64,000 bases of DNA from CAZUTO01 sp964623085 (GTDB lineage: Bacteria; Pseudomonadota; Gammaproteobacteria; Pseudomonadales; GM7GCV1): the NCBI GenBank assembly GCA_964623085.1, contig CAZUTO010000001.1, positions 124,001 to 188,000 on the forward strand. The letters are read 5' to 3'. The notes under the pieces were generated by a model, which did not search any database, was not told the origin of the DNA, and saw only the letters and a program-made list of their open reading frames with translations. Below, piece by piece: positions 51,262 through 60,960 of this stretch. Position 1 is the stretch's first letter, and every line of letters starts with the position of its first letter. The translations under genes were made by a program, and so were the position numbers.

Positions 51262-52173
51262 CTAGACCCGGTAAGTATCCAGTTCTTTTCGCGCCATCGC
51301 GCAGACACCCTCTCCGCCTTGACTAAAATCGATCCACGTAAACGGAACTAACGGGTACGCTTTTTCTAGATTCACCCAAGAGTTACCAAGCTCCATGATG
51401 AGACTACCCTCATCTTCTAGGTAATCTCCAGCTGAGCCAAAAATCTGTTTTGCGATATCTAAACCATCTTGCCCTGCCCCAAGCCCCATTGTTGGCTCAT
51501 GTTTATACTCTTCCGGCATTTCAGCTATATCTTGTGCATCGACGTAAGGAGGATTGCTTAGTATCAAATCAAAACGCAAACCGGAGAGATTTTCGAAAAG
51601 ATCACCTTGCACCGTCGTTACCCTATCGTTGAGGGCGTATCGGTCGATGTTTTTTTGCGCGATGCTAAGCGCGTCCGAAGATAGATCGGATAACACCACC
51701 TCTGCAGCTTGATCGCGCATTGCCGCTGCAATGCCAATACATCCAGAACCACAGCATAGATCCAGTATTCGCTTTGGTTGGCCAGCAACCCAAGGGCGAT
51801 AAGCTTGCTTAATAAGCTCGGCGATGGGCGAGCGCGGCACAAGAACATGACGGTCAACGAAGAACTTTAGGTCGCAAAACCAAGCTTCCCCGATAATATA
51901 CGCAGCGGGGATTCGATCCTTGCCGCGAGTATTGATCGCCGACTCAAATCTCGCGGCTTGTTTCTCGTCAATACGCATAGAAAGTGCGTCTGACCCGGGA
52001 TCATCGTCCATACCCATTGCCCAAAAAAGTAAGAGCGCTGCTTCATCCCAAGCGTTATCAGTTCCATGGCCAAAAAAGCAGCCACAGGATTCTAAAAACT
52101 CCATAGCTTGAGTTAGTGCTTGTGCGAGCGTTTGACGAGGTGCAAGTCGGAACAATTGGTTTATCTCATCCAT
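51262..52173 (-). CDS. prmB: Ribosomal protein L3 N5-glutamine methyltransferase
   Basis: PrmB methylates a glutamine of ribosomal protein L3. The 303-residue product has a helical N-terminal domain and a class I methyltransferase core with RILDLCCGSGCIGIA and the NPPY motif (ILSNPPYVDAQDI) typical of N5-glutamine methyltransferases. The extended N-terminal region distinguishes it from PrmC. It converges on the GGDEF gene and is divergent from folE. Confidence 0.93.
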   Translation of the reverse strand: MDEINQLFRLAPRQTLAQALTQAMEFLESCGCFFGHGTDNAWDEAALLLFWAMGMDDDPGSDALSMRIDEKQAARFESAINTRGKDRIPAAYIIGEAWFCDLKFFVDRHVLVPRSPIAELIKQAYRPWVAGQPKRILDLCCGSGCIGIAAAMRDQAAEVVLSDLSSDALSIAQKNIDRYALNDRVTTVQGDLFENLSGLRFDLILSNPPYVDAQDIAEMPEEYKHEPTMGLGAGQDGLDIAKQIFGSAGDYLEDEGSLIMELGNSWVNLEKAYPLVPFTWIDFSQGGEGVCAMARKELDTYRV

Positions 52174-52242
52174 CCGAATTTAATTCACAAGGTTCAACGA
52201 AGTACGTAACATGGAGAGACCTTAAAACACTCAGAGTGAGTA

Positions 52243-52785
52243 ATGGAAGAGCATTTCAAAAATATTCTCTTGGCGGTTGGTGAAAACATCACTCGCGATG
52301 GGCTTGTCGACACACCTAAACGTGCCGCTAAGGCAATGGCCTTTTTAACTCAAGGCTATGATCAGGATATTAAAGAGGTTATTAATAATGCTCTTTTTCC
52401 TAGTGAATCTAGAAATATGGTGGTCGTAAAGAGTATCGAACTATATTCACTATGCGAACATCATATGCTTCCGTTTGTTGGTCAGGCTCATGTTGGGTAT
52501 ATACCTCAAGGAACAGTATTAGGTTTGTCTAAGGTAGCTAGAGTTGTGGATATGTATGCTCGTCGGTTACAAATCCAAGAAAACCTTACCCATGAAATCG
52601 CTTCTACGTTGATGGATGTGACAGATGCCGAAGGTGTAGGGGTGGTTATCGAGGCGAAGCATATGTGCATGATGATGCGTGGCGTACAAAAGCAAAATTC
52701 GATGATGACGACTTCTTCCATGCTCGGGTCATTTCGTGAGAAGCAAGCGACAAGAGAAGAATTTTTAAGTCTGATTAAACCCTAA
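52243..52785 (+). CDS. folE: GTP cyclohydrolase I
   Basis: FolE turns GTP into dihydroneopterin triphosphate, the first step to tetrahydrofolate and queuosine. The 180-residue product has the zinc motif SLCEHHMLPF (Cys and His) and the second zinc cysteine in HMCMMMRG. The core GYIPQGTVLGLSKVARVVD is intact. It is shorter than the E. coli enzyme at the N-terminus, as in many bacteria. Queuosine synthesis in this organism would use its product through QueD at 18338. Confidence 0.95.
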   Translation: MEEHFKNILLAVGENITRDGLVDTPKRAAKAMAFLTQGYDQDIKEVINNALFPSESRNMVVVKSIELYSLCEHHMLPFVGQAHVGYIPQGTVLGLSKVARVVDMYARRLQIQENLTHEIASTLMDVTDAEGVGVVIEAKHMCMMMRGVQKQNSMMTTSSMLGSFREKQATREEFLSLIKP

Positions 52786-52795
52786 ATTAGATGGT

Positions 52796-53239
52796 TTAAG
52801 CTGTGCGATGCCAGAGTAATTCGCCTCCGCCTTCACTAGGGTAATCTATCTTCACAGCAGCTATTGCTGCGGTTGGCATCGCAATACTTCGGCCAGTTAA
52901 GTACTCGACCAAGATACTGACATAAGGCTGATGACTGGCTATCAGCACGGCATTACACTGATCATCCATTGAATCTAAAAACGCCTGCGGCGAACCCCAT
53001 GGCGTTATATCTTCACTTTCCACAATAGAACCTTTATGGCCCAACACATCGGCAGCCATATTTGCGGTCTGTTGGGCACGTATTAAAGGGCTGCTGATGA
53101 TATGGTCTAGCGATTCAACATCTTTTGAACAGTTTGTTAAAACCGCTTGCAGATCGTTGCGTCCAGACTCTGTTAGCTCCCGAATCTCGTCGGGATAAGC
53201 ATCTTCGGCTTTGCCATGCCGCAAAACATAGAGATACAA
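52796..53239 (-). CDS. sixA: Phosphohistidine phosphatase SixA
   Basis: SixA removes phosphate from histidine of phosphotransfer proteins such as ArcB. The 147-residue product has the RHG motif at the N-terminus (LRHGKAEDAYPD) and the second histidine in ASHQPYVS. Length is normal. It is convergent with folE and lies downstream of the DUF4389 gene on the minus strand. Confidence 0.9.
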   Translation of the reverse strand: MYLYVLRHGKAEDAYPDEIRELTESGRNDLQAVLTNCSKDVESLDHIISSPLIRAQQTANMAADVLGHKGSIVESEDITPWGSPQAFLDSMDDQCNAVLIASHQPYVSILVEYLTGRSIAMPTAAIAAVKIDYPSEGGGELLWHRTA

Positions 53240-53264
53240 AGCGTCCTACACAACTCTAGAGGCT

Positions 53265-53558
53265 TTAGTCATCTTTAGATTCTGTATCGTATGGGAAATC
53301 CGAAAAGGGAAACGGTTTTGTATCTGTACTAAAACACATAAATCCGACTACTTGCTTGAGATACTGAGCAATTCTGGACCCAAAAGACAATAACTGTGGA
53401 TTTTTCTCGCCAGTGAAGAGAACAATGACAAATTGAACCACAACGATAGTACCAATAACCCAACCAATGACGGTCAATAGAAACCAAAATACGACTAGGT
53501 AAACGAAGCGCAACCATGTGTCTGCATTGAGGATATGATCTTGAAGGTTAGAACTCAT
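53265..53558 (-). CDS. DUF4389-family membrane protein
   Basis: This 97-residue protein has two membrane helices (about 18-50) and a soluble tail (FMCFSTDTKPFPFSDFP). The start ATG at 53558 begins one base after the gpsA stop and has AAGGTGG seven bases upstream; a longer frame from 53597 would overlap gpsA. It appears co-transcribed with gpsA and sixA. The function of DUF4389 is unknown. Confidence 0.82.
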   Translation of the reverse strand: MSSNLQDHILNADTWLRFVYLVVFWFLLTVIGWVIGTIVVVQFVIVLFTGEKNPQLLSFGSRIAQYLKQVVGFMCFSTDTKPFPFSDFPYDTESKDD

Positions 53559-53559
53559 A

Positions 53560-54603
53560 CTATGCCACCTTATACTCAACGTCTTCTTTTTGATCACGAC
53601 TCATGAGAGAAATGATTAATTCGTCTAACGTTTTTCCATTAAATAAAATTTCGTGCAGTCCAAGTGCTAATGGCATTTCCACCTTAAGGCGTGCTGCCTC
53701 TTTTACAATTACTTTGACCGTATTAACACCTTCTGCGGTTTGCCCGACTGTCTGCACCGCTTCGTCTAGTGTTGCCCCTCGCCCTACGTGCAATCCCACC
53801 TGGTAATTGCGACTAAGCGTCGAGGAACATGTGGCAAAAAGATCGCCTACTCCAGAAAGTCCAAGAAACGTAGCTGGGTTAGCCCCGAGAGCAGATGCAA
53901 ACCGGCACATCTCGGTTAATCCTCGGGTCATCATCATACTAAGTGTATTTGCACCGCCTCCACGCCCTGCCGCGACGCCAGAGAGAATGGCATAGATATT
54001 CTTCAGAACGCCGGCTAGCTCGACGCCTGTTACATCAGAATTGGAATAAATTCGAAAGTTAGAAGAAGCCATAAGTCTTTGAGTCATTTCACAAACATGA
54101 GGCTCTTCCGATGCGATCACAGAACCAGTTAAATGACCTTCGGCGATTTCTTTGGCGAGATTTGGACCGCTGAGTACTCCGATGGTATGACCTGGCAGCT
54201 CTTGCGCAATCACCTGGCTCATCAATAACTCAGTACCCGGTTCGATACCCTTTGTACCACTGATGATGACCGTATCTGGCTTTATGGTATTTGATATTGC
54301 ACGGGCGACTTCCCGAACCGAATTACTCGGCACCGCAATCATGATCACGTCTGCATCGTCCACGGACGACGTCAGATCCGATGTAATACTGAGGTCATCA
54401 TGCAAGCAATAGTCAGGTAAATATTTGCGATTGTAGCGGATTGACTGCGTTGCTTTTGCTTCCTCGACGTCTCGAAGCCAGAGTCGGCACCGATAGCCAT
54501 TGCTAGCAACAATATTTGCAAGCACCGTGCCAAAGCTTCCGCCGCCGAGAACAGTGGTTATGGATGTCTCTAGCGACGCTGTGTTTTCTAGTTCGTTATG
54601 CAT
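53560..54603 (-). CDS. gpsA: Glycerol-3-phosphate dehydrogenase [NAD(P)+]
   Basis: GpsA reduces dihydroxyacetone phosphate to sn-glycerol 3-phosphate for phospholipid synthesis. The 347-residue product has the dinucleotide loop GGGSFGTVLA and the catalytic segment NIYAILSGVAAG (with Lys at LKNIYA). Length is normal. The first gene of a minus-strand group: gpsA, the DUF4389 gene and sixA. It lies 75 bases from htpG. Confidence 0.96.
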   Translation of the reverse strand: MHNELENTASLETSITTVLGGGSFGTVLANIVASNGYRCRLWLRDVEEAKATQSIRYNRKYLPDYCLHDDLSITSDLTSSVDDADVIMIAVPSNSVREVARAISNTIKPDTVIISGTKGIEPGTELLMSQVIAQELPGHTIGVLSGPNLAKEIAEGHLTGSVIASEEPHVCEMTQRLMASSNFRIYSNSDVTGVELAGVLKNIYAILSGVAAGRGGGANTLSMMMTRGLTEMCRFASALGANPATFLGLSGVGDLFATCSSTLSRNYQVGLHVGRGATLDEAVQTVGQTAEGVNTVKVIVKEAARLKVEMPLALGLHEILFNGKTLDELIISLMSRDQKEDVEYKVA

Positions 54604-54678
54604 TTAATCATTATACGTAGCCTATTCGACCGTCGGGTTAAGTTTTTGTGTGTCCAGAACGCCTGTGGCAGGCAGGCT

Positions 54679-56562
54679 CTAGTCAGCCATATCCAATAAC
54701 AGTCGATTAATTCGTTGAACATAGGCAACGGGGTCGCTTAATTGCTCCCCTACCGAAAGTGATGCCTGATCAAATAGAATCTCGGCGAGATCATTAAATT
54801 GGTCTGTTCCAGCTAGACCCTCAATGCGATTTAACAATGGATGTCTGAGATTCACCTCTAAAATCGGTTTGGAGCTCGACACCTCCTGCCCCGCTGCTTC
54901 CATGATTTTACGCATTTGCATACCCATATCTTGATCGCTAATGACCAAACAAGCCGGCGAATCGACTAATCGCGTTGACGCGCGCACTTCGCTGACACGT
55001 TCTGTTAGATAGTCGCCAAGAGCCACAACTACCTCAGGTTTGTTTTCTTCCTCTTTATCATCGTCCGGTGTCGTATCCTCATTGTCTAAATCTAAAGTAC
55101 CTCTAGACACGTCTTGGAAAGACTTTTCTTTGTATTCAGTGAGGTTACCCATAAGCCACTCATCGATACGATCAGACAACAGCAAAACCTCATAACCTTT
55201 GGCACGAAAAGCCTCTAGCAATGGGCTGCGTGATGCCATATTGAATGTTTCGGCGACCACGTAGTAAATCTTGTCCTGCCCATCCTTCATACGCTCTATA
55301 TATTGATCTAAAGATTGATCCTGAACCTCTGCATCGTTATGGGTAGAGGCAAACCGAAGCAAAGAAGCGAGCTTTTCTCGATTAACAAAATCTTCAACCG
55401 GGCCTTCTTTCATGACAGTGCCGAACACATCCCAAAAAGCTTGATAGTCTTCGGGTGCTTTCTTAACCATTTTGGAAAGCATATCTAGAACACGTTTTGT
55501 TAAAGCGCTCTTAATAGAGTCAACTTGCGGAGACTCTTGAAGAAGCTCTCGTGAAACATTAAGTGGCAAATCATTAGAATCAATTACACCTTTTACAAAA
55601 CGTAAATACAGCGGCAAAAACTGATCCGCATCATCGAGAATAAATGTTCGATTGATATAGAGTTTTAAGCCTTTAGGTGCCTCCCGTTGCCACAGATCGC
55701 CCAAGGGTTTCTTCGGTATGTAAAGCAGACTGTTGTAGTCGAGCTTACCTTCTACACGGTTGTGAGACCAAAGCAGCGGGTCCTCAAAATCGTGAGTTAG
55801 ATATTTGTAAAACTCTTTGTATTCGTTATCTTCGATTTCCGCTCGCGGTCGAGTCCAGAGCGCTTTAACGCTGTTCACGGCCTCGAATTCGACGGTATCT
55901 GGTTTTTCTTCCTCGTCTCCGTGAAAGGGCTTGAGCATCTCTACTGGAATCGCGATGTGATCCGAATAACGCTTAATGGTTGAGCGAACTGTCCAATCGT
56001 TACTAAACTCTTCGGCATCCGACTTGAGATGAAGAACAACCTGGGTCCCGCGCTGGGCTTTAGTGGTTGTTTCGAGTTCATAGTCTTCCTTACCATCACA
56101 TATCCAGTGAACTGCGTCCTCTGGCGCTAGACCTGCTCGACGTGTGAACACCTCTACTTTGTCTGCCACAATAAACGAGGAATAAAACCCTACGCCAAAT
56201 TGGCCGATCAATGATGCATCCTTCTTCTGATCTCCTGTTAAGTTCTCCATAAACTTGGCGGTCCCAGAGCTAGCGATGGTACCGATGTTATCGATAACCT
56301 CTTGCCGATCCATACCAATACCATTATCGGTAATGGTGATGGTTTTCCGTTCCTCATCCAACTCAACACGTATACGAAGGTCTTCGTCGCCTTCGTAGAG
56401 CTCGTCTTTATCGAGTGCTTCAAATCGCAATTTATCGCACGCGTCGGCGGCATTAGAAATGAGTTCACGTAAAAATATCTCTCTATTACTATAGAGAGAA
56501 TGCGTCATTAGATGGAGTAGCTTACTCGCTTCGGTTTGGAAAGCGTGTTTTTCGAGTGTCAT
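54679..56562 (-). CDS. htpG: Chaperone HtpG (Hsp90)
   Basis: Bacterial Hsp90 refolds client proteins using ATP. The 627-residue product has the GHKL ATPase domain (LISNAADACDKLRFEAL, DNGIGMDR, GQFGVGFYSSFI), a middle domain and a C-terminal dimerisation domain with an acidic loop (DDDKEEENKPE). Length is normal. A textbook sigma-32 promoter lies upstream at 56593-56620, so heat-shock control is expected. Confidence 0.97.
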   Translation of the reverse strand: MTLEKHAFQTEASKLLHLMTHSLYSNREIFLRELISNAADACDKLRFEALDKDELYEGDEDLRIRVELDEERKTITITDNGIGMDRQEVIDNIGTIASSGTAKFMENLTGDQKKDASLIGQFGVGFYSSFIVADKVEVFTRRAGLAPEDAVHWICDGKEDYELETTTKAQRGTQVVLHLKSDAEEFSNDWTVRSTIKRYSDHIAIPVEMLKPFHGDEEEKPDTVEFEAVNSVKALWTRPRAEIEDNEYKEFYKYLTHDFEDPLLWSHNRVEGKLDYNSLLYIPKKPLGDLWQREAPKGLKLYINRTFILDDADQFLPLYLRFVKGVIDSNDLPLNVSRELLQESPQVDSIKSALTKRVLDMLSKMVKKAPEDYQAFWDVFGTVMKEGPVEDFVNREKLASLLRFASTHNDAEVQDQSLDQYIERMKDGQDKIYYVVAETFNMASRSPLLEAFRAKGYEVLLLSDRIDEWLMGNLTEYKEKSFQDVSRGTLDLDNEDTTPDDDKEEENKPEVVVALGDYLTERVSEVRASTRLVDSPACLVISDQDMGMQMRKIMEAAGQEVSSSKPILEVNLRHPLLNRIEGLAGTDQFNDLAEILFDQASLSVGEQLSDPVAYVQRINRLLLDMAD

Positions 56563-56592
56563 GGTTTATCCGTTTGCATAATCTGTTTTGAT

Positions 56593-56620
56593 AGATGGGC
56601 GCTGCCGAGGGTATTTCAAG
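56593..56620 (-). promoter_or_regulatory. Sigma-32 (heat-shock) promoter of htpG
   Basis: Read on the minus strand, CTTGAAA (-35) and GCCCATCT (-10, consensus CCCCATnT) are separated by 13 bases. The match to the RpoH consensus is nearly complete. The -10 box lies about 30 bases upstream of the htpG start codon. Confidence 0.85.
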
Positions 56621-56744
56621 GTTATTTATATAGAAAAAATAGAGTATTTGGTCGTGGCTATTTCTCCTTCTAGTATTTCAAATACTCGAAAATTATTATC
56701 AACTGGGTTAGATTAGTCCCTCAGAACAACGATAGACGCCTTAT

Positions 56745-57263
56745 ATGCATTTTAAGTGGTATACGTTCGATAAGATGGAGGTTTCTACTGCTATTTCGAT
56801 GCTCGCGCTCAGGCATCGTATCTTTGGTGATGTAGAGCTTTACGCAGCTCAAGAAGTGGATGACGCAGACAAAACCGCCTCGCATCTTTGTGTCATCGAA
56901 AATAATGACGTTATCGCCTGTCTGAGGCTCTGTCAATTGAGAAACAGCATAAGATACGATAAATACGATATTGGCCGTGTATGTGTGCATAGTGATTATC
57001 GTTCTCAAAATATCGCCAGAAAAATGCTAGGTATGGCTGTTATTCGAGGATTGGGGAACTGTCCAGAAGCACAATTCGAAACGCGTGGCCCCGTTTATCT
57101 TGTGGACTTATATAAGTCAGCGGGATTTGAGCCAGTTGGTGACCCTTATCGCGAAGACGATATTCCCCATCTCCGCTTAAAGCTCTCGCAACCAGCTTTA
57201 CTAGAAATACAGTCGACGAATCTCAATCGGCGGCCTGTCGGACGCTTCAAGGATTTCAAATAA
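56745..57263 (+). CDS. GNAT-family acetyltransferase (ElaA-like)
   Basis: The 172-residue product has the ElaA/GNAT layout: LALRHRIF near the N-terminus, then YDIGRVCVHSDYRSQNIARKML containing the acetyl-CoA loop (SQNIARK), and a C-terminal FEPVGDPYREDDIPHLRL, typical of ElaA-like proteins. The substrate is unknown. It lies opposite htpG and ends at a bidirectional terminator. Confidence 0.86.
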   Translation: MHFKWYTFDKMEVSTAISMLALRHRIFGDVELYAAQEVDDADKTASHLCVIENNDVIACLRLCQLRNSIRYDKYDIGRVCVHSDYRSQNIARKMLGMAVIRGLGNCPEAQFETRGPVYLVDLYKSAGFEPVGDPYREDDIPHLRLKLSQPALLEIQSTNLNRRPVGRFKDFK

Positions 57264-57287
57264 AAAGGCAGCATAAGCTGCCTCTTT
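57262..57287. terminator. Bidirectional terminator between the GNAT gene and sucD
   Basis: The stem AGGCAGC-ATAA-GCTGCCT is followed by CTTTCGTT on the plus strand and TTTTTAT on the minus strand. It can end both the GNAT gene and the minus-strand sucCD transcript. Confidence 0.85.
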
Positions 57288-57310
57288 CGTTCACAGCGAC
57301 AAAAGCCGTT

Positions 57311-58186
57311 TTACCAGCCTGTTATCTCCTTCATAGCAGAACCAATCTCGGCAAGACTGCGAACCGTTTTTACTCCAGCTGCTTCGAGAGCAGCAAATTT
57401 TTCGTCAGCTGTTCCCTTACCACCGGAGATAATTGCACCAGCGTGACCCATGCGCTTGCCAGGAGGTGCTGTTACACCCGCAATGTACGACACCACCGGA
57501 ATATCGATATTATCTTTAATGTAATCCGCCGCTTCTTCTTCCGCGGTTCCGCCGATCTCACCGATCATCACAATGGCTTCTGTCTTCGGATCGTGCTTAA
57601 ACATCTCAAGAACGTCGATGAAATTAGAACCTGGGATTGGATCTCCACCAATACCGACACAAGTCGACTGCCCAAAACCAAAGTCTGTAGTCTGCTTAAC
57701 GGCTTCGTAAGTAAGTGTGCCTGAACGCGAGATAATTCCAACTCTACCCGGCAAATGAATATGCCCGGGCATGATACCTATCTTACACTCACCTGGAGTG
57801 ATCACGCCTGGGCAGTTCGGCCCAATAAGAATGACCCCCAGTTGATCACATTTTACTTTCACTTCAAGCATATCCATTGTCGGAATGCCTTCGGTGATAC
57901 ATACGATCAATTCAATTCCTGCGTTTGCCGCTTCCAAGATCGAATCCTTACAAAAAGCAGCAGGCACATAAATAACTGAAGCTGTAGCACCAGTCGCAGC
58001 GATGGCGTCGGCAACCGTGTTAAATACGGGCAACCCCAAATGCGTTTGCCCGCCCTTACCAGGAGTTACACCGCCGACCATTTTTGTGCCATATTCGATG
58101 GCTTGCTCGGAGTGGAAGGTTCCCTGAGAACCAGTAAAACCCTGACAGATCACTTTGGTATCTTTGTTAATTAATATGCTCATCAA
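57311..58186 (-). CDS. sucD: Succinate-CoA ligase, alpha subunit
   Basis: This is the CoA-binding subunit of the TCA-cycle enzyme that makes succinate and ATP/GTP from succinyl-CoA. The 291-residue product has the CoA-binding N-terminal domain (KVICQGFTGSQGTFH) and the phosphohistidine region (GHAGAIISGGKGTA). Start ATG 58186 (or 58183, one codon later) lies two bases after sucC. Length is normal. Confidence 0.97.
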   Translation of the reverse strand: MMSILINKDTKVICQGFTGSQGTFHSEQAIEYGTKMVGGVTPGKGGQTHLGLPVFNTVADAIAATGATASVIYVPAAFCKDSILEAANAGIELIVCITEGIPTMDMLEVKVKCDQLGVILIGPNCPGVITPGECKIGIMPGHIHLPGRVGIISRSGTLTYEAVKQTTDFGFGQSTCVGIGGDPIPGSNFIDVLEMFKHDPKTEAIVMIGEIGGTAEEEAADYIKDNIDIPVVSYIAGVTAPPGKRMGHAGAIISGGKGTADEKFAALEAAGVKTVRSLAEIGSAMKEITGW

Positions 58187-58188
58187 AC

Positions 58189-59349
58189 TTACTCCGCGGC
58201 TTTTACGACAAGCTGCGCTGCTTCAGTAAGAGAAGTCGCTGCCTGAATATTGAGATCACTATCGGCGAGCACCTTTTTGCCTTCTTCAGCATTTGTGCCT
58301 TCTAACCGCACCACCACCGGAATGGTCACACCAACTTGTTCAACAGCGCCGATAATACCTTCGGCGATCATGTCGCAACGGACAATCCCACCAAAAATAT
58401 TGACCAAGACCGCCTTAACGTTGTCATCCGAAAGAATAATTTTAAATGCTTCAGACACGCGCTCTTCTGTCGCACCACCACCCACATCAAGAAAGTTCGC
58501 GGGATTACCGCCGTGCAAGTTGACAATATCCATGGTGCCCATGGCAAGCCCGGCACCATTAACCATACAGCCAATGTTGCCATCGAGAGCGACATAGTTC
58601 AGATCCCATTGCGCTGCGTGCGCTTCACGTTCGTCCTCCTGCGTAGGATCTGCCATTTCGTGAAGATCTGGATGACGATAAAGAGCATTGCCGTCTATAA
58701 CCAGTTTCGCATCAAGGCAATGAAGATCGCCGTCTTCTTTAATAACCAGCGGATTGACTTCGCAAAGCGCTACATCTTTATCTAAAAAGATTTGCACAAG
58801 ACCCATGAAAATCTTAGTAAATTGCTTAACTTGAACACCTTTCAAACCAAGCTTGAATGCGATTTCCCGCGCTTGGTATGGCTGTGGCCCAACGAGTGGA
58901 TCGATTTCCGCTTTAAGAATCTTTTCCGGCGTTTCGTGTGCGACCTTTTCGATTTCAACGCCGCCTTCTGTAGATGCCATGATGACAATACGACGTGTAC
59001 CACGGTCGACGACACCACCTAGATAAAGTTCTTCGGCAATATCAGTGCAGCTCTCGACCAAAATACGGCTAACAGGCTGTCCGTCGGCATCTGTTTGGTA
59101 GGTCACTAAGCGATTACCAAGCCACTTGCGCGCAAACGCATCTACTTCATCTTTCGTGGTAACAAGTTTCACACCCCCAGCTTTACCTCGACCGCCAGCG
59201 TGCACTTGTGCTTTAACCACATACTTATTTTCAGCTATTTCATCACAGGCTGCGACGGCTTCATGGGCTGTTGATGCTGCAATGCCCAAAGACACGGGCA
59301 AACCATACTGTGCAAAAATCTGCTTAGCCTGATATTCGTGTAAATTCAT
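58189..59349 (-). CDS. sucC: Succinate-CoA ligase, beta subunit
   Basis: The ATP-grasp subunit of succinyl-CoA synthetase. The 386-residue product has MNLHEYQAKQIF at the start, the nucleotide-binding GGRGKAGGVKLV, and the CoA-ligase part (VNIFGGIVRCDMIAEGI, RLEGTNAEEGKKVL). Length is normal. It is followed by sucD after two bases and preceded by lpdA with an 84-base gap that holds a hairpin. Confidence 0.97.
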   Translation of the reverse strand: MNLHEYQAKQIFAQYGLPVSLGIAASTAHEAVAACDEIAENKYVVKAQVHAGGRGKAGGVKLVTTKDEVDAFARKWLGNRLVTYQTDADGQPVSRILVESCTDIAEELYLGGVVDRGTRRIVIMASTEGGVEIEKVAHETPEKILKAEIDPLVGPQPYQAREIAFKLGLKGVQVKQFTKIFMGLVQIFLDKDVALCEVNPLVIKEDGDLHCLDAKLVIDGNALYRHPDLHEMADPTQEDEREAHAAQWDLNYVALDGNIGCMVNGAGLAMGTMDIVNLHGGNPANFLDVGGGATEERVSEAFKIILSDDNVKAVLVNIFGGIVRCDMIAEGIIGAVEQVGVTIPVVVRLEGTNAEEGKKVLADSDLNIQAATSLTEAAQLVVKAAE

Positions 59350-59386
59350 AGGATATGCCTAACTTCTCGTTTTAGGGAAAGGAATA

Positions 59387-59409
59387 ACGAGCCAACAACT
59401 TTGGCTCGT
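59387..59409 (-). terminator. Intercistronic hairpin between lpdA and sucC
   Basis: ACGAGCCA and TGGCTCGT form a perfect eight-base stem with a seven-base loop. On the minus strand it lies after the lpdA stop and before sucC. A T-rich stretch (TATTCCTTTCCC) follows but is not a clean U-tract, so partial termination or an mRNA end stabiliser is more likely than full termination. Confidence 0.6.
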
Positions 59410-59433
59410 CTATCAATAGTTTTATAGGGTAAT

Positions 59434-60873
59434 TTATCGACGCTTTTTATTCGGCATATGAATCGCATGCCCATGAACTGCGAGTGCAGCTTCATGAATC
59501 GCTTCAGAAAAAGTGGGGTGCGAAAATACCATCAATCCGAGGTCTTCCGCACTGGAACTAAATTCCATGGCAATCGCACCTTGCTGCACCAGTTCAGCTG
59601 CACCTGGGCCCACACAATGCACGCCAAGTACCGCGTCTGTTTTCTTGTCAGCCAAAATCTTTACCATGCCATGGCCTTCACCCGTGGCAAGCGCTCTGCC
59701 AATAGCGGCAAAGGGGAACGAACCGATGTTGTATTCTGTGCCTTCCGTTTCTAGATCCTGTTCTGTTTTACCAACATTGGCAATTTCAGGATGTGTATAG
59801 ATAACGCCAGGAATCAAGTCATAGTTCATTTGCGCCTTTTGGCCTGCAATACGCTCAGCGACCATGACGCCTTCCTCTGAGCCTTTGTGCGCCAGCATCG
59901 GGCCACGGACTAAATCGCCGATTGCCCAAACTCCCGGTACATTGGTCGCACAGGTGTCGTCTACTTCAACAAACCCTCGATCACTCTGCTTTACACCGGC
60001 ATCGTCTGCAAGCAGACCCTCTGTATAAGGACGGCGACCAACACAAACAATAACTTTATCGAATGTTTCAGTTTTTTCCGCTCCATCGGCACCTTTGTAC
60101 TTTAGATCGACCGACTGCCCTTTTACTTCTGAGCCAGTCACGGTACATCCCATACGAATATCCAAGCCTTGGCTCTTAAGAATCTTGTGTGATTCTTTTG
60201 CTATATCTTTGTCCATCGTTGGGAGAAAATCTTTCATTGCCTCAATGACGACAACTTCAGATCCTAAACGGCCCCACACACTGCCCAGCTCTAGACCAAT
60301 AACACCGGCGCCAATTACGCCCAATCGTTTGGGTACAGCGCTAAATTCGAGTGCGCCGGTTGAATCAACAATAGTATCGCCATTATTTTTCGCTGGCGGA
60401 ATATCAATCGGCACCGATCCAGACGCCAAAACAACGTTGTCTGCCTGGTAAACGGTTTTTTTGCCATCAAAATCAGTGACTTCTACTTGTTTACCTTTTA
60501 ATAGCTTACCAGCGCCATATATTGACACCACTCCATTTGCTTTGAAAAGACCTGAGATACCTCCTGTAAGCTGTTGAATAATAGAGTTTTTTCTCTCCAT
60601 CATTTTGGCAACATTGATCTCTGGTTTGTTTGTGCTTATACCGTGTTTTTCGAATTCATGATCGGCAAGCTCAAACTTATGCGAGCTATCAAGAAGCGCT
60701 TTTGACGGAATACAACCGACATTCAGGCAGGTGCCGCCGTTAACGCCTTTACCTTTCTCGTTCTTCCATTTTTCGATACAGGCAGTCTTTAAACCAAGCT
60801 GTGCCGCACGAATTGCCGCGACATATCCCGCAGGACCTGAACCAATAACGATGACGTCGTATTTATCTGCCAT
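59434..60873 (-). CDS. lpdA: Dihydrolipoyl dehydrogenase
   Basis: The E3 component of the 2-oxoacid dehydrogenase complexes. The 479-residue product has the FAD loop GSGPAGYVAAIRAA, the redox disulfide GGTCLNVGCIPSK, the NAD domain (GVIGAGVIGLELG) and the C-terminal His-Glu dyad region (HPTFSEAIHEA). Length is normal for alpha-type E3. It stands between sdhB and sucC. The expected E1 and E2 genes (sucA and sucB) are not in the window. Confidence 0.97.
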   Translation of the reverse strand: MADKYDVIVIGSGPAGYVAAIRAAQLGLKTACIEKWKNEKGKGVNGGTCLNVGCIPSKALLDSSHKFELADHEFEKHGISTNKPEINVAKMMERKNSIIQQLTGGISGLFKANGVVSIYGAGKLLKGKQVEVTDFDGKKTVYQADNVVLASGSVPIDIPPAKNNGDTIVDSTGALEFSAVPKRLGVIGAGVIGLELGSVWGRLGSEVVVIEAMKDFLPTMDKDIAKESHKILKSQGLDIRMGCTVTGSEVKGQSVDLKYKGADGAEKTETFDKVIVCVGRRPYTEGLLADDAGVKQSDRGFVEVDDTCATNVPGVWAIGDLVRGPMLAHKGSEEGVMVAERIAGQKAQMNYDLIPGVIYTHPEIANVGKTEQDLETEGTEYNIGSFPFAAIGRALATGEGHGMVKILADKKTDAVLGVHCVGPGAAELVQQGAIAMEFSSSAEDLGLMVFSHPTFSEAIHEAALAVHGHAIHMPNKKRR

Positions 60874-60927
60874 TTCTTCTCTTCTTTAACCTATGTTCTT
60901 AAATTCGTGCCCTTAGGGTCAACTGAC

Positions 60928-60947
60928 AGGCCTAGAAATCTAGGCCT
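60928..60947 (-). terminator. Intercistronic hairpin between sdhB and lpdA
   Basis: AGGCCTAGA and TCTAGGCCT make a near-perfect nine-base inverted repeat about AA. On the minus strand it lies just after the sdhB stop. There is no U-tract, so it may tune mRNA stability between sdhB and lpdA rather than stop transcription. Confidence 0.5.
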
Positions 60948-60960
60948 TAAATTTATGAAG